From positions 357,396,128 to 357,460,127 of the forward strand of contig NC_092873.1 of assembly GCF_028372415.1 (NCBI RefSeq): a stretch of 64,000 bases of DNA. Direction: 5' to 3'. The position numbers were made by a program, and so were the translations under genes. The notes under the pieces are model-generated. The model was not told where the DNA came from. It worked only from the letters and a program-made list of their open reading frames with translations, and searched no databases. Position 1 is the stretch's first letter. Each line of letters begins with the position of its first letter. Below, one piece after another: positions 23,940-35,331 of the stretch. The DNA is from Notamacropus eugenii. Lineage: Eukaryota > Chordata > Mammalia > Diprotodontia > Macropodidae.

Positions 23940-24600
23940 TCTCACTCTTGCTTCAGTGAACCAATGTGGGGGTAGAAATGGGGACAGTTTATAATAGGCA
24001 AAGAAGTAGGTAAGGCTTGACTCTCAGGACTATAGGAGTATCTGGGCCAGTGAATTACTCACATTGGTCCCCAGGGAAAATTGTAGGCTTGGAACCTGAA
24101 GAGATCATTTAGTTTTGCTTACATCAGCCATTGAAACACCATTAACCCCACTTTGCTCTCATTCTCCTCTTCAGATTCTGTCAGATAGAATCTACCTCAA
24201 CTCTTCACCCTTAAAAAGATACAGTTCTTCACCTGTCTCTCCACAGGGTAGGACATGTCAAAGATGATAGAGCCTAGAGTAGTAAAGAAAGGAAGAAAAG
24301 GATGAGGCCAACATCTTTTGGTGTATTCCCAGAGCCAAAGGATGATTTAAGAAAGGTCATTATCAGACTACCAGGTGACACAATCTAGTCCAAATAATTC
24401 CTGGTTAATGGGTGACTTACAGGATATCCACAAAGGAGAGGAAAAATAAAGGTGACTCAGGAGGAAAAAACAGGTTATAAGGGTACATGTTCATTCATCA
24501 AGGAAAGGGACTGATTCATTTGAAAAAGTCACAGGAAGTAAAGTTGAATAATTTGTTCAGTGGATTTCAATTAATATAAACAATGAGGAAGAAATAGACT
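23940..24600. other. Upstream region of KRTAP 24716; no gene seen
   Basis: No repeat identified with confidence. It probably includes hair-follicle regulatory sequence, but no specific site can be named. Confidence 0.4.
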
Positions 24601-24630
24601 CCAAACTAATTAACATCTTCAAGAGGTAGG

Positions 24631-24638
24631 TATAAAAG
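24631..24638 (+). promoter_or_regulatory. TATA box of KRTAP 24716
   Basis: tataaaag, 78 bp upstream of the ATG. It predicts a start site near 24660 and a 5' leader of about 55 bp, normal for KRTAP genes. Confidence 0.8.
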
Positions 24639-24715
24639 ATGTCCATGGAGCAATGACGTTCAAACTCAAGAAACTCACTATCCTTGAGACAAACCCAAAA
24701 GCTCAACCCAACACC

Positions 24716-25186
24716 ATGGTCAGTTCCTGTTGTGGCTCCACCTGCTCTGGCCAGAGCTGTGGCTCTGGATGCTGCCACCCTGGCTGCTGTGTGTCTAGCT
24801 GCTGCCAGCCCTGCTGCAGACCAAACTGCTGTGTGTCCAGCTGCTGCCAGCCCTGCTGCCGCCCCACATGCTGCCAAACCACCTGCTGCAGAACCACTTG
24901 CTGCCGCCCTACATGCTGTGTGTCCAGTTGCTGCCGCCCAACTTGCTGTGGATCCAGTTGCTGCCAGCCCTGCTGCTGCCCCACATGCTGCCAAACCACC
25001 TGCTGCAGAACCACTTGCTGCCGCCCTACGTGCTGTGTGTCCACTTGCTGCCGCCCAACTTGCTGTCGCCCCAGCTGCTGTGTGTCCAGCTGCTGCCAGC
25101 CCTGCTGCCGCCCCACATGCTGCCAAACTACCTGCTGTAGAACCACGTGCTGCCGCCCAGCCTGCTGTGGCTCCTCCAGCTGCTGA
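24716..25186 (+). CDS. KRTAP: Ultra-high-sulfur keratin-associated protein, KRTAP4-like (156 aa)
   Basis: Intronless gene for a matrix protein of hair that forms disulfide cross-links with keratin filaments and other KRTAPs. The ATG at 24716 is in an acacCATGG context and opens [20 protein letters not shown]. An in-frame extension further upstream has no ATG suited to the family and crosses the expected leader. The protein is 62 Cys in 156 residues (40%), made of CCRPTCC, CCQTTCC, CCRTTCC, CCVSSCC and CCQPCC units. Three longer internal repeats start near 24844, 24961 and 25093 (periods 117 and 132 bp). It ends [17 protein letters not shown] box precedes it and AATAAA follows at 25571. Opening and repeat types fit KRTAP4 best, but KRTAP4 and KRTAP9 are hard to separate by eye. 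Open frames on the other strand are by-products of the Cys-codon repeats. Confidence 0.92.
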   Translation: MVSSCCGSTCSGQSCGSGCCHPGCCVSSCCQPCCRPNCCVSSCCQPCCRPTCCQTTCCRTTCCRPTCCVSSCCRPTCCGSSCCQPCCCPTCCQTTCCRTTCCRPTCCVSTCCRPTCCRPSCCVSSCCQPCCRPTCCQTTCCRTTCCRPACCGSSSC

Positions 25187-25570
25187 GGGCTAAGTGAATC
25201 ATCAGACCTGAATCATTCCTGCTGCAGTCAGCGGACTCATACTAATTCCTGCTAGCTGAACCAAATTCTAATAGCCCAATATGGCCTGAGTAACAGAAAC
25301 CAACCAAACTTTTTCATCCACAACAATGTTGCAGCTTTGAACCGACTTTAACCTGAGCTATCATTCTTTTCATTCCCTCCCTCTTCCAGAGGCAACAACT
25401 TTGGATGAATAAATCAGGAATCAAGGAACTCGACATGCCACCTCTGACCAGGACCCACTAAGGCAACAGTAGAAACTTGTTCAAGTTCAAGATTTGTTGG
25501 TTAAATTCTGGACACTCCCAAGACTGTAATATCCCCCATCTCACCTTGACTCTTACACCTATTTAATCTT

Positions 25571-25576
25571 AATAAA
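25571..25576 (+). promoter_or_regulatory. Poly(A) signal of KRTAP 24716
   Basis: AATAAA 385 bp past the stop codon. An earlier AATAAA at about 25408 is an alternative. Confidence 0.65.
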
Positions 25577-25935
25577 AATCCACTTTCTTGTAATCTAAAC
25601 TTGTCATCTATACTTGTGTCTCTTGTGGGAATGAGTGGGGGCTATTTCAGTCTTTGTAATCAGTATCAAATCAAACTTTATTTTTATGCACATGCAAGAA
25701 AGGATGTTGAATTGTGAAGCCTGACACTGGCATAAAATTGCACAACTAATCTTTTTAGTCCTAGTGCTTCTAATTTCTCTCTAGTCCATCAGAGGAAAAA
25801 TTGATAACATCAAAATGACCTGGAAGTCTTCTTGGGCCAGCTTCCACTTGCCTGGTGTTAAAATAAAAACAATATCACAAGTCCATCAAACGTTGTGTTA
25901 TAACTAGTTTTAATACAAGAGAAACAAACATGCAT

Positions 25936-26120
25936 GTTAACATCTCAGGCAGGTGGCGGGAAGAAAAAAAGAAATTTACATGGGAATTTTGTTATATATA
26001 ATGAAGTGATAGCAAGTTATGCATAGTACATTTTCATTTTCATGTGTAATCATCTTTTTTTACTATACTGTGTTGTGAAAATGCTTGTTTTATACCATAA
26101 ATTAAAAAGAAATTAAATTT
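25936..26120 (+). mobile_element. Short L1-type 3' end insertion
   Basis: Flanked by near-identical direct repeats gaaacaaacatgcat (25921-25935) and gaaacaagcatgcat (26126-26140). It ends in cttgttttataccataaatt aaaaag, like 3225-3452. A 5'-truncated retrotransposon of about 185 bp. Confidence 0.65.
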
Positions 26121-26182
26121 AAAGGGAAACAAGCATGCATATGAAACCCAAAGCCAAAGCAAAGGGTTCACAATCAGGAAAA

Positions 26183-27780
26183 AGGATTCTGGGAAGATTG
26201 CAGAATAGGTCAGAAAATTCCAGATTCTCCAGATCCCCACACATACATACACAAACAAGACAAAACAGTGCCTCATGGTGAATATAGAACAGTAAATGCA
26301 AACAAGAGTTGGGCAGAGCAATGGTTCTCCTGGAACACCCAGAAGAAAAATTTTAGGACCATGGTTTGGGCCTGTGAAGTGGAAACACCACCAGTTTACT
26401 GCTAGTTCCACTGAAACAACAAAGAGAGAGCCTTGAGGTTAGCTGGGTTAGGGGTTAACCTCAGCCCCAGTCATAGGAATTTTCCCCTCCCATACAGTTT
26501 TGGGAGTCCTGGGTATGAGTGGGAGAAGATTGAGGGAACCTCTGCTGTTAAGGGATGCCAGCCCCAGTTGTTCTGCCTAAATGCAGCCCTGGATGAGAAG
26601 CAACCATAACACACCTGGTGAATGCAGAAGCAGAGGGGCAGGGACCTCACTGGCTGTGGGCACTTACAAGAAGTCTGAGTGCCTGTTTTCAGTTCCAGGC
26701 CACAGAGAAAATTGAAGGTGCATCTAAAGCCTGAGATACCCTCCCTATTATCCCAGGACTAGAGGTAATTAAAATAACAAACTACTATATATTTTTTTTA
26801 AATGAGCAAGCAAAGGAGAAAGAACTCAACCATAGAAAGTTACTATTGGAATAGAAAAGACTCTTCAGAGGAGGATATTGAAAATTAAAAAAGGTTCTCC
26901 TACCTGAAAGAGTGATGTCAAATGGTCAACTTTCCAAAAAGAATTGATAAGGAGAAGGTAGCAAAATTATAAGACCAAGAAATAATAAAACAAAATATAA
27001 CAAATAAAAAAATAGAAGAAAACATAAAACATCTCATAAGAAAAACCATCTGATCTGGAGAAGAGATCAAGAAGAGAAAACAGGAATATTTAACTACCTG
27101 AAAGTTAACATTAAAAAAGGAATATTGATACAATAATACAAGAAATGATTTTTAAAAAATTGTCCTGAAGTGTTAGAAAAAGAGGGAAAAATGAAAATAG
27201 AAAAAAAATCCACCAATCCCCACCTGAAAGAGATTTTACAAGGAAAACCTACAGGAATATCAGAGTCAAACTTTGAAGCCCCCAGTTCAAGAAGAAACTA
27301 TGAGCAGCAAGAAAAAAATTAAATGTGACAGTGCTACAATAGAATTACACAAGACCTAGGAGAGTTGATACTAAAAGATTGCTAGTCTTGGAACATTATA
27401 TATCAAAGAACAAAAGGACAGAGGTAGTAGCCAAAAACATCATAACCAGAAAAACCGAACATAATCCTGAATGAAAAGAAATGGAAGTTTAATGAATTGC
27501 CAAACTTTCAGCCTTTTGTTTAAAAAAAAAAAAACCTGAACTTAACAGAAGATATATAAGTTCCAAGGGCAATATGGACCCAATCAGCACAGACCATTTA
27601 TTTTTCATATGAGGAAATGTAAACATATCTCTAAGATTTTTAATAGCAATTGGGTAGTTCGAAAGAAAGATTGAGGTAGTCTTGAATATGATAGAATTCT
27701 AAAAGGTAAAACTGTTTAGGAAAAGGTAGAATATAATGGAAGAGGAAGAACTAACACAGAGGAATTATATGGGGAGGAGG
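26183..27780 (+). mobile_element. Old L1 copy, 5' UTR and decayed ORF1
   Basis: Begins ggattctgggaagattgcag aatagg and parallels the L1 at 15545 throughout: caaacaagagttgggcagag, the ORF1 relic at about 26900-27500, and the spacer with aggaaatgtaaacatatctc taagat. No ORF2 is found. The right end is vague and may extend to 28000. Confidence 0.6.
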
Positions 27781-28900
27781 ACATTCATCAGGAAGGGATT
27801 TAGGAGTGAACAATATGCCTGTAAAGAAAAAAAGAGCTCACAATCCATACAGAAGTCTGCATATTTATGACAGTACAACAAAGAAAGGAGGGAAATAGAA
27901 ATCTCCTCCTAAAGGAGTGTGGCATGGAAGGGGGAAAGGTGCAGTAAGGTGAGAAAGGGACTAATTCCCCTCCCAAGGAGCAGGACAAAGGCAATGGCAA
28001 AAATAGCATTCTTTTCCCCTAGGAAATACTAGACCATGAAGATGTGATAATCAGCTTCTCTGCAAGGGTCCCAGCTGCACAAGCAGTTTCTCAGCCTATT
28101 GCAGACTGTCTGGCACCTGTCTTGATTCCCAAGAACTTATAAGGAGTGCAGCTTGGAGTGCAAACAACAAATTATGTCAGCAGAGGGGAGGGGCTTCATC
28201 CTTGACACATTCATAACCTCCTGCATGCTCTGGGCCTAGTGTTTCCAGAAAATACGGCAACTCGAAGACAAGTTCAGGGAACCCCTTAATATTCCTTAAT
28301 ATTGGTTCTTTATTATTAAGGACTACTCACGTTATGGCCTTTGAAGTCCTTTCCCACTCTTCTTATATTATTTTATGATTATTTCACTAAGATAGGTGCT
28401 AAACTTAGAGTCAGGAAGACCTGAATTCTAATGCAGCCTGTGAGCTGCACCTGTCTCCATGTTTCTTCTGTCCCCAGCAAAGAACAAAGGATGGACATTG
28501 TCCCTACTGCTGAAAGCTTCAGAAAGCAAGGGGAACCGAAATCTCTTTACAGGGAGCCAATTAAAGGAACAAAACCTTGTCCATCTTTCAGGTGGAGAGC
28601 ACTAAGAATAGAATGGACCAAGCCAGTGGTGGCTAATTTCCTCCCCAGAGAACAATACTCCAGAAATTTCCACCCAAGATTTAAATCTCAACAGTTTTTC
28701 TTCAGTGCCACCCTCTCCCTCACTTAGACCACTTAGTAGGAGACATGTGGAAGAAATAAATAATTAGTCCCAGCTTCAGTCCCTATTGGATCTGAGAACA
28801 CTTTTTTTCATGACTCTACGATTTTTGTGCAAAATTGTTAACAATGCTTTTGGGAAATCTATGAGTAATTCAATTTGAGATTGAGAGAGGAATCCACTAC
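27780..28900. other. No gene seen; possible SINE remnant
   Basis: Anonymous apart from a short SINE-like piece at 28400-28440 (cttagagtcaggaagacctg aattctaatgcagcc). The sequence around 28230-28370 is also unassigned. Confidence 0.4.
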
Positions 28901-28929
28901 AATGACAGAAAAATGGTATGTAAGGAGGA

Positions 28930-29585
28930 TTTTTGTTATCCTTATTAGAGTCAGTTTCTCAAGATTCATGGCCATGGCAATGTCTAGTTCCCAGGTGTTA
29001 GATAATAACCCCCAGAAGAGCCCCAAGGATTCCAGATAGTAGTTCCTGGAATCATAGTGACAGACAGTCCTCCTCAGGCTGAACCAAGAGATAAGTGGTG
29101 ATGTAATGTAGCACTTACTACATTTACACAGAATAATGATATTGCTAAAGTTAGCCTGTGAGCTTAAGGTTGGCAAGATGCCTTCTTTGTTTGTTACCCT
29201 ATAAAGCAAGTGGGCACTGATCAGTGGGGGTGGGGGGAAGAACCATAGGTAATGGATAGAGGAATGCATGTACCTACTGCAGCCAGCCCCCACTGAGGTT
29301 TGATGGGACTTGAAGTGCACAAGCTGTGCCTGTCTCAATTGACCCCATTGAAATGTCAGGGTAGTTGCCCCGCTTTTTGCCAGCCCCTACATGAAGGATG
29401 TTTAGGGAATCCTGTAGTAGCTAGTTCTCGCATTATCAACAACCATTTGAGAAGACTAGACTAGAATAAAACAAGATTATTAACCCCTCCAAAAGTGTGT
29501 GCCTGTCTGAGCATATCAAGAGTCAACCTGCTGGAGACTGGAGTCTGAAACATCCAGTGCCTCTGTGTGTTATCTGTGAAATAAA
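28930..29585 (+). mobile_element. LTR-like repeat (possible solo LTR), copy A
   Basis: Shares its whole length with 39600-40246: ttctcaagattcatggccat gg, gatattgctaaagtta, agactagactagaataaa, ccagtgcctc, and ttatctgtgaaa at the end. A TATA-like cctataaag at about 29200 lies 265 bp before an AATAAA at about 29465, as in an LTR. Ends are approximate and the family is not identified. It is an old fossil. Confidence 0.55.
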
Positions 29586-29589
29586 TGGT

Positions 29590-30290
29590 GAGTAAATGAG
29601 AAAGAAAAATGTGAACTTTTAAAATCCATAAACATGAACATTTTAATATACTTGCTGCGTTCATCCTTCATTGACAAAAAAAATCATGCCATCAGAGAAA
29701 TCATGACACGAGTTGCACTTGATTTTGTTTTGAGTGAGGGAGGGCTGTGCAAGGTCACTGGTCTCACTTCTCTGGAGTCATCTGGAGCCAGTGACAAGAT
29801 ATTCATCAAGATGACCGGAGAAGGTCCAGGATGCAATGGGATACCTTGGACCCTTTAGGCCAAGGCCTATTCCTATTACTCACCTAGGGTGAGGTAACGC
29901 CCATTCAGTGAATAGGTCTTTTTAAGGAGTAGTCATGGGATGGCCCTTTTAATGAGGCAAAGAAAAATAACTAAATCAGGCTGGGAGGGAAACAGCAGCA
30001 GTTCCTATTGATAATCATTCTTAAGCCAGGAGGTTTCACAAAACAGTCCTTAAGTAGAGGTCTAGCTTGGTACAATCTATGTGCTTCAGAGTGTAGTAGG
30101 TTTTGGGAAAGAGAAAGGAAGGGAAGGATAGGGAAGGGAAGGGAAGGGAGGAGAGAGGAAGGGAGGGGAGGGGAGGGGAGTGGAGGGAAGGGAAAAAAAC
30201 TAGCCAGATTTTGTAGGTGTGAGCATGCCCTACATTGAGAGCGACTGTTAAACCCCTAGAATGACTTAAGGGATGATGTCATAGATGGCC
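29590..30290. other. No gene seen
   Basis: Contains a GGGAA-type purine repeat (30111-30196). No gene recognised. Confidence 0.45.
30111..30196. repeat. Purine simple repeat (GGGAA/GGGGA)n
   Basis: Runs of gggaagggaa and ggggagggga on the plus strand, with clustered G-triplets. Confidence 0.85.
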
Positions 30291-30465
30291 CTCCATGTGT
30301 CTGATTGCTCCTTCTCATTCTCCTTCACTGGATCATCCTCTAACCTTGGATGTATTCCCCACCCCTGCCCAAGGCTCTGGTCTACACCTCTTCTCCCTCC
30401 ATAATCTCTGTCTTGGTGATCTCACCAGGTTTCTTGGGTTTAATTTTCATCTCTGTGAAGATTAC
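30290..30465 (+). mobile_element. L2 LINE, left part, split by HAL1-3
   Basis: gattgctccttctcattctc cttcactggatcatcctc, cccaaggctctggtctacac and ggtgatctcaccagg match L2. The same L2 resumes after the HAL1 at 33627-33745 (agatgactctcattttatga, actaactgttggatgtttcc accaggatgtc). The HAL1 therefore landed inside an older L2. Confidence 0.7.
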
Positions 30466-31133
30466 TGGGGCGGAGTCAAGATGGCGGAGTAGAAAGACAC
30501 ACATATGCTAGCTCCGAACCGACAACCCATAATATATCTGTAAAAAAGAACTCCCAACAAATTCTGGAGCAGCAGAAGCCACAGAACAATGGAGCGGACG
30601 AGATTTCTGTTCCAGAGAGCCTGCAAACCTCTCGCCAAAGGTCCTTCACGCTGCAGACCCAGAGCCGAGCCCAGACCTGCCTTGGCCACCCAGCACCGAG
30701 AGGAGCGGATCCGAACAGGCTTCAGGGATGGAATCTCCAGCAGCCGCCCAGGTCCCTCCACCCACGGGCCCCAGAGGTTGGTGAGAGGGTCTTCTCAGCT
30801 TGTCGAGAGGGGAGTGGGGTGCCCCCACAACTCAGGCCCCCTCGGGAGGCAACAGCGGAGGTGGGAGCAGACCAGGGCTCCTCAAGCAGGCAGGAGCTTG
30901 AATCCATTGTTGAAGGTCTCCACATAAACCCCCTGAGGGAACTGAGCCCATGAGGAGGCCCTGCTCCCACCTGAGCACCTGAAATTAATCTCACACTGAA
31001 TAACAGCTCCACCCCCAAAAGCCCTGAGGCTGGGAAGCAGCATTTGAATCTCAGACCTGCTGGCTGGGAGGATCTGGAGGCCAAGTGGGTGTGAAGAGAA
31101 TATTCAGAAGTCAAGTCACTGGCTGGAAAAATG

Positions 31134-32577
31134 CCTAGAAAAGGGAAAAAAATAAGACTATAGAAGGTTACTTTCTTGGTGAACAGGCATTTCCTCCCTT
31201 CCTTTCTGATGAGGAAGAACAATGCTTACCATCAAGGAAAGACACAGAAGTCAAGGCTTCTGTATCCCAGCCCATTCAATGGGCTCAGGCCATGGAAGAG
31301 CTCAAAAAGGATTTTGAAAATCAAGTTAGAGAGGTGGAGGAAAAACTGGGAAGAGAAATGAGAAACATGCAAGCAAAGCATGAAAAACAAGTAAACACCC
31401 TGCTAAAGGAGACCCAAAAAAATGCTAAAGAAAGTAACACCTTGAAAAATAGGCTAACTCAATTGGCAAAAGAGGTTTAAAAAGCCAATGAGGAGAAGAA
31501 TGCTTTCAAGGGCTGCTGCACTGATATTTGGTGCTCAGCGGCTCTCACTGGCTCGGTTTGGCTTGTCTCCTGCTCCGCTGGTTCTGCCCGCCGCTCTCAG
31601 GCTTCTCAGGTCCCTTCCGCCCCGCTGCACTGACCACACTGCGCTGTGCGATGGGGGCTCACCCCCGTGGAACAGATCCTTCCCTTGGACCTTCCAGTCT
31701 AACCTGGGCTCCGAATCCGTCAAAGTCTGTCACCCACTGGGTTCCACACCTCCAAAGTTTGGTCAGATTCTCCTTTCAAAGGTATCCAGAGGAATTTGTC
31801 CAGGAGCTTAGGTGAGTCGTTGCTTTCACTCCGCCACCTTGGCTCCGCCCCAAGAAGAATGCTTTCAAAAGCAGAATTAGCCAAATGGAAAAGGAGGTTC
31901 AAAATTTCACTGAAGAAAATAGTTCTTTCAAAATTAGAATGGAACAGATGGAGATTAATGACTTTATGAGAAACCAAGAAATCACAAAATAAAGCCAAAA
32001 GAATGAAAAAATGGAAGATAATGTGAAATATTTCATTGGAAAAACAACTGACCTGGAAAATAGATCCAGGAGAGACAATTTAAAAATTGTGGGACTACCT
32101 GAAAGCCATGATCAAAAAAAGAGCTTAGACATCATCTTTCATGAAATTATCAAGGAAAACTTCCCTGAGATTCTAGAACCAGAGGGCAAAATAAGTATTC
32201 AAGGAATCCACAGATCACCACCTGAAAGAGATCCAAAAAGAGAAACTCCTAGGAACATTGTGGCCAAATTCCAGAGTTCCCTGGTCAAGGATAAAATATT
32301 GCAAGCAGCTAGAAAGAAACAATTCAAGTATTGTGGAAGTACAATCAGGATAACACAAGATCTAACAGCTTCTACATTAAGGGAGCAAAGGGCATGGAAT
32401 GGGATATTCCAGAAGTCAAAGGAACTAGGACTAAAACCAAGAATCACCTACCCAGCAAAACTGAGTATAATACTTCAGGGGAAAAAATGGTCTTTCAATG
32501 AAATAGAAGACTTTCAAGCATTCTTAATGAAAAGACCAGAGCTGAAAAGAAAATTTGACTTTCAAACACAAGAATGA
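31134..32577 (+). pseudogene. HAL1-3 ORF1 region, disrupted
   Basis: The ORF1 start is at 31134 (MPRKGKK), again followed by the seven-A run that shifts frame. The coiled-coil part is readable at 31292-31480, where a TAA ends it. The 343-bp insertion then splits the gene. The longest clean stretch is 32011-32577 (188 codons). It covers the RRM-like segment (NLKIVGLPESHDQKKSLDII), the C-terminal domain (ARKKQFKYCGSTIRITQDLT) and the native end KRKFDFQTQE. The well-kept C-terminal half allows comparison with copies 1 and 4. Confidence 0.75.
31510..31852 (-). mobile_element. Antisense L1/HAL1-type 5' end inserted without a tail
   Basis: Sits between 16-bp copies of agaagaatgctttcaa (31494-31509 and 31853-31868). 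On the minus strand it starts ggggcggagccaaggtggcg gag, the typical 5' end of these elements, and runs through CpG-rich sequence that differs from the HAL1 5' UTRs here. It stops after about 343 bp with no A-tail. Open frames across it are incidental. Confidence 0.75.
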
Positions 32578-33244
32578 AGAAAAGCATGGAAAAGTAAACA
32601 GCAAAGAGAAGTCATAAGGGACTTACTAAAGTTGAACTGTTTACATTCCTACATGGAAAGACAATATTTGTAACTCTTGAAACTTTTCAGTATCTGCATA
32701 CTGGGTGGGATTACACATACACACACATGCACACACACACGCGCACACACATAGAGACAGAGTGCACAGAGTGAATTGAAGAGGATGGGATCATATCTTA
32801 AAAAAATGAAATCAAGCAGTGAGAGAGAAATATATTGGGAGGAGAAAGGGAGAAATGGAATGGGGCAAATTATCTCTCATAAAAGAGGCAAGCAAAAGAC
32901 TTATTAGTGGAGGGATAAAGAGGGGAGGTGAGAGAAAAACATGAAGTTTACTCTCATCATATTCCACTAAAGGAAGGAATAAAATGCACACTCATTTTGG
33001 TATGAAAACCTATCTTATAATACAGGAAAGTGGGGGATGATGGAAGGGAGGGCATGGGGAGGAGGGAGCAATTTGAGGTCGACACTCATGGGGAGGGACA
33101 GGATCAAAAGCGAGAACAGAAGTAATGAGAGGCAGGATAGGATGGAGGGAAATATCGTTAGTCTTATACAACACGACTATTATGGAAGTCATTTACAAAA
33201 CTGCACAGATTTGGCCTATATTGAATTGCTTGCCTTCCAAAGGG

Positions 33245-33368
33245 GAGAGGTGGGGAGGGAGGGAGGAAAAGAAGTTGGAACTCAAAGTTTTAGGAACAAT
33301 TGGTGAGAGAGGTGGGGAGGGAGGGAGGAAAAGAAGTTGGAACTCAAAGTTTTAGGAACAATTGGTGA
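33245..33368. repeat. 62-bp tandem duplication in HAL1-3 3' UTR
   Basis: Two adjacent identical copies containing ggtggggagggagggaggaa and tcaaagttttaggaacaatt. The other HAL1 copies have one. Confidence 0.9.
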
Positions 33369-33626
33369 GTACTCTTCTTGCCACTAGGAAATAAGAAATA
33401 CAGGTAAAGGGGTATAGAAAGTCATTTGGCCCTACAGGACAAAAGAGAAGATGGAGACAAGGGCAGAGAGCGATGATAGAAGAGAGGGCAGATTGGTGAT
33501 AGGGGCAATTAGAATGCTCGGTGTTTTGGGGTGGGGGGAGAGGACAAAAGGGGAGAAACTTTGGAACCCAAAATTTTGTGAAAATGAATGTTAAAAGTTA
33601 AATAAATAAATAAATAAAAAGATTAC

Positions 33627-33745
33627 CACCAGATGACTCTCATTTTATGAAGATGATGTATCCAACCCTACTTTCTCTCTTGACCTTTGAATCCACACCA
33701 CCAACTAACTGTTGGATGTTTCCACCAGGATGTCTTGCAGTCAAT
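33627..33745 (+). mobile_element. L2 LINE, right part of the split copy
   Basis: Continuation of the L2 at 30290-30465, as judged by block order (atgactctcatttta, tgacctttgaatccacacca, actgttggatgtttccacca). Confidence 0.6.
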
Positions 33746-33749
33746 ATTT

Positions 33750-34384
33750 TAATATACAATAAAGGAACACAAGAGGATTGTATATGAAGCAGCAAACTTC
33801 TGTTATCTAACTTGTTTTCTTTAAAATATCTACTGAATTCAGCTTCATGTTAACAAAATTACCTTGCTTATCTGCATCCTCTTCTGAATTTCTATCTCTT
33901 CTCTGTATTTTTCAAATGCTTCACTGATTTCTTTTAATGTTTCTTTTTTCTTTTGCATCATTATCACTCTCCACTAGCTCTCCCTATCAAACTCATTCCA
34001 TTCAAATCCCCACTTGTAACCAATAAAGAGAGTTAAAAAGTCATGGGCACCATCAGAGTATACACAGCTTCCCTGTCTGTCTGGCACTGAAAGTGTGTGC
34101 TAGCTTAGAGTTTAGATACATTAGCAATGAAGAAGCAATTCACATGCTGTTCACTAAGCAGGAAGGAATGATAACTCAGAAGCTTTGGCTCTCTTCATTT
34201 GGCTCTCTTATGTTGCAAGTAATTTTGCTCACTAGACTTCCCATAAGCAGGTGGGGACAGGACAGTGCTCTTTCCTCCACCCTGATCACACAGCACCTGA
34301 GGAACATGTCTGATCTAAGCAAGCCTGAGATTGAATCTCAGAGCCTTATATCTCTTCAGTTTGAAACAGCTAGCTCACAAAGTA
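33750..34384. other. No gene seen
   Basis: AT-rich with a pyrimidine-rich stretch near 33880-33960. No recognisable element. The short open frame around 34093 lacks any family signature. Confidence 0.4.
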
Positions 34385-34615
34385 GATAACATTGAATTGG
34401 TAATGAGGAAGAATCGAGTCCAAATCATGCCTCAGATACTTAGCTGTGTGACCCTAGACAAGTTACTTAATCTTTCTAATGATTCAGTTTTTCATTTGTA
34501 AAGTGGATATAATACTACTGTGTACCTCCCAGGGTTAGGAGAACAAAATGATATGCAAAGCACTGTGCAGACTTTAAAATTCTATGTAAATTCCAGTAAG
34601 TATAATAGCTATTAT
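34385..34615 (+). mobile_element. MIR/CORE-SINE, nearly complete
   Basis: Contains gcctcagatacttagctgtg tgaccctagacaagttactt aatc, gtaaagtggatataatacta, ctcccagggttaggagaa and atgatatgcaaagcactgtg. This is the full order of a MIR-type SINE. Confidence 0.85.
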
Positions 34616-35260
34616 TTTGTTTTTTTCATGAGCATAGGTGACTAAACTTTGAACTTTGCCAGTTTGAGACATCCTGAGATCCTGAGTCAGAGCTTACCAA
34701 CATCAGAAAAAATTTAAACAACAAACAAGACAACCAGTAACAAGAGAAGGAATCCAAGCATTGGATGCCTGAGCCATGGTGAAATGTAGCCATGTCTATT
34801 CAGAAGTTTAAGTCTCAATCACCCATGGGACTATAAATGTATTTACAACTTGTTATTGAATACTATGTAGTCTTTCTGTTAATGTACCCTTGTGAGGGTT
34901 TTGTGTTTACCTTCTCTTTTTTGTGCTGGAAATAAATACCTGTCCTACCACTGATTCATATTGTACATTGAGTACTTTTCTACTCTTCTTTTTGGAGAAA
35001 CCTGGACATAAGCCAAAATCTAAGCATTAAGCATTTTTCTGCAGGTCACTAGGATGTGGGTTAAATAAGCTGAAGAGCTGGAGGAAATGAACCAACCCCT
35101 CCCCCCCTTAGAAGACATGTTCTCCCAATATTGAAACCAATCTGAACCACTTATGTGGGTCCAGGAAAGATAGGTTCTTTAGAGGTAAAGAAGTGGGCAC
35201 AGTGTGCCAGTCCCTGGGGGATAATAATAATAATACCAACAAACATAAGCAACGTATTAT
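34616..35260. other. No gene seen
   Basis: Anonymous. A gaaataaatac motif at about 34930 is a possible poly(A) signal without a recognised transcript. Confidence 0.4.
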
Positions 35261-35261
35261 C

Positions 35262-35331
35262 TATGCCTCTTGTTGGTGTTCAGTAGTTTCAGCTGTGTCC
35301 AACTCTTTGTGACTCCGTTTGGGATTTTCTT
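35262..35331 (+). mobile_element. Marsupial CORE-SINE, left part, split by HAL1-4
   Basis: tcagtagtttcagctgtgtc caactctttgtgactccgtt tgggattttct is the start of a tRNA-derived marsupial SINE of the WALLSI/Ther type. It resumes at 38207-38370. Confidence 0.8.

Larger units (their letters stand above)
30466..33618 (+). mobile_element. HAL1 retrotransposon, copy 3, with an insertion
   Basis: Begins tggggcggagtcaagatggc gg. The repeat aagattac (30458-30465 and 33619-33626) flanks it; the repeat is short, but the split L2 on either side supports the ends. The 5' UTR, ORF1 and CA-containing 3' UTR are as in the other copies. Two later changes are a 343-bp foreign piece in ORF1 (31510-31852) and a 62-bp tandem duplication in the 3' UTR (33245-33368). 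Confidence 0.85.

Noticed and set aside
24557-25193. Ala-, Gln- and Leu-rich open frames over the KRTAP genes, both strands
   Set aside because: Shadows of Cys-Cys codon repeats (TGCTGC and its complement), which rarely contain stops. The TATA box, leader and poly(A) signal fit only the Cys-rich frame. The same applies at 14245-14451, 47033-47577 and the other array copies.
31488-31815. Arg/Leu/Pro-rich open frames at 31.5-31.8 kb as a host exon
   Set aside because: They lie in the antisense LINE 5'-end insertion, with target duplications on both sides.
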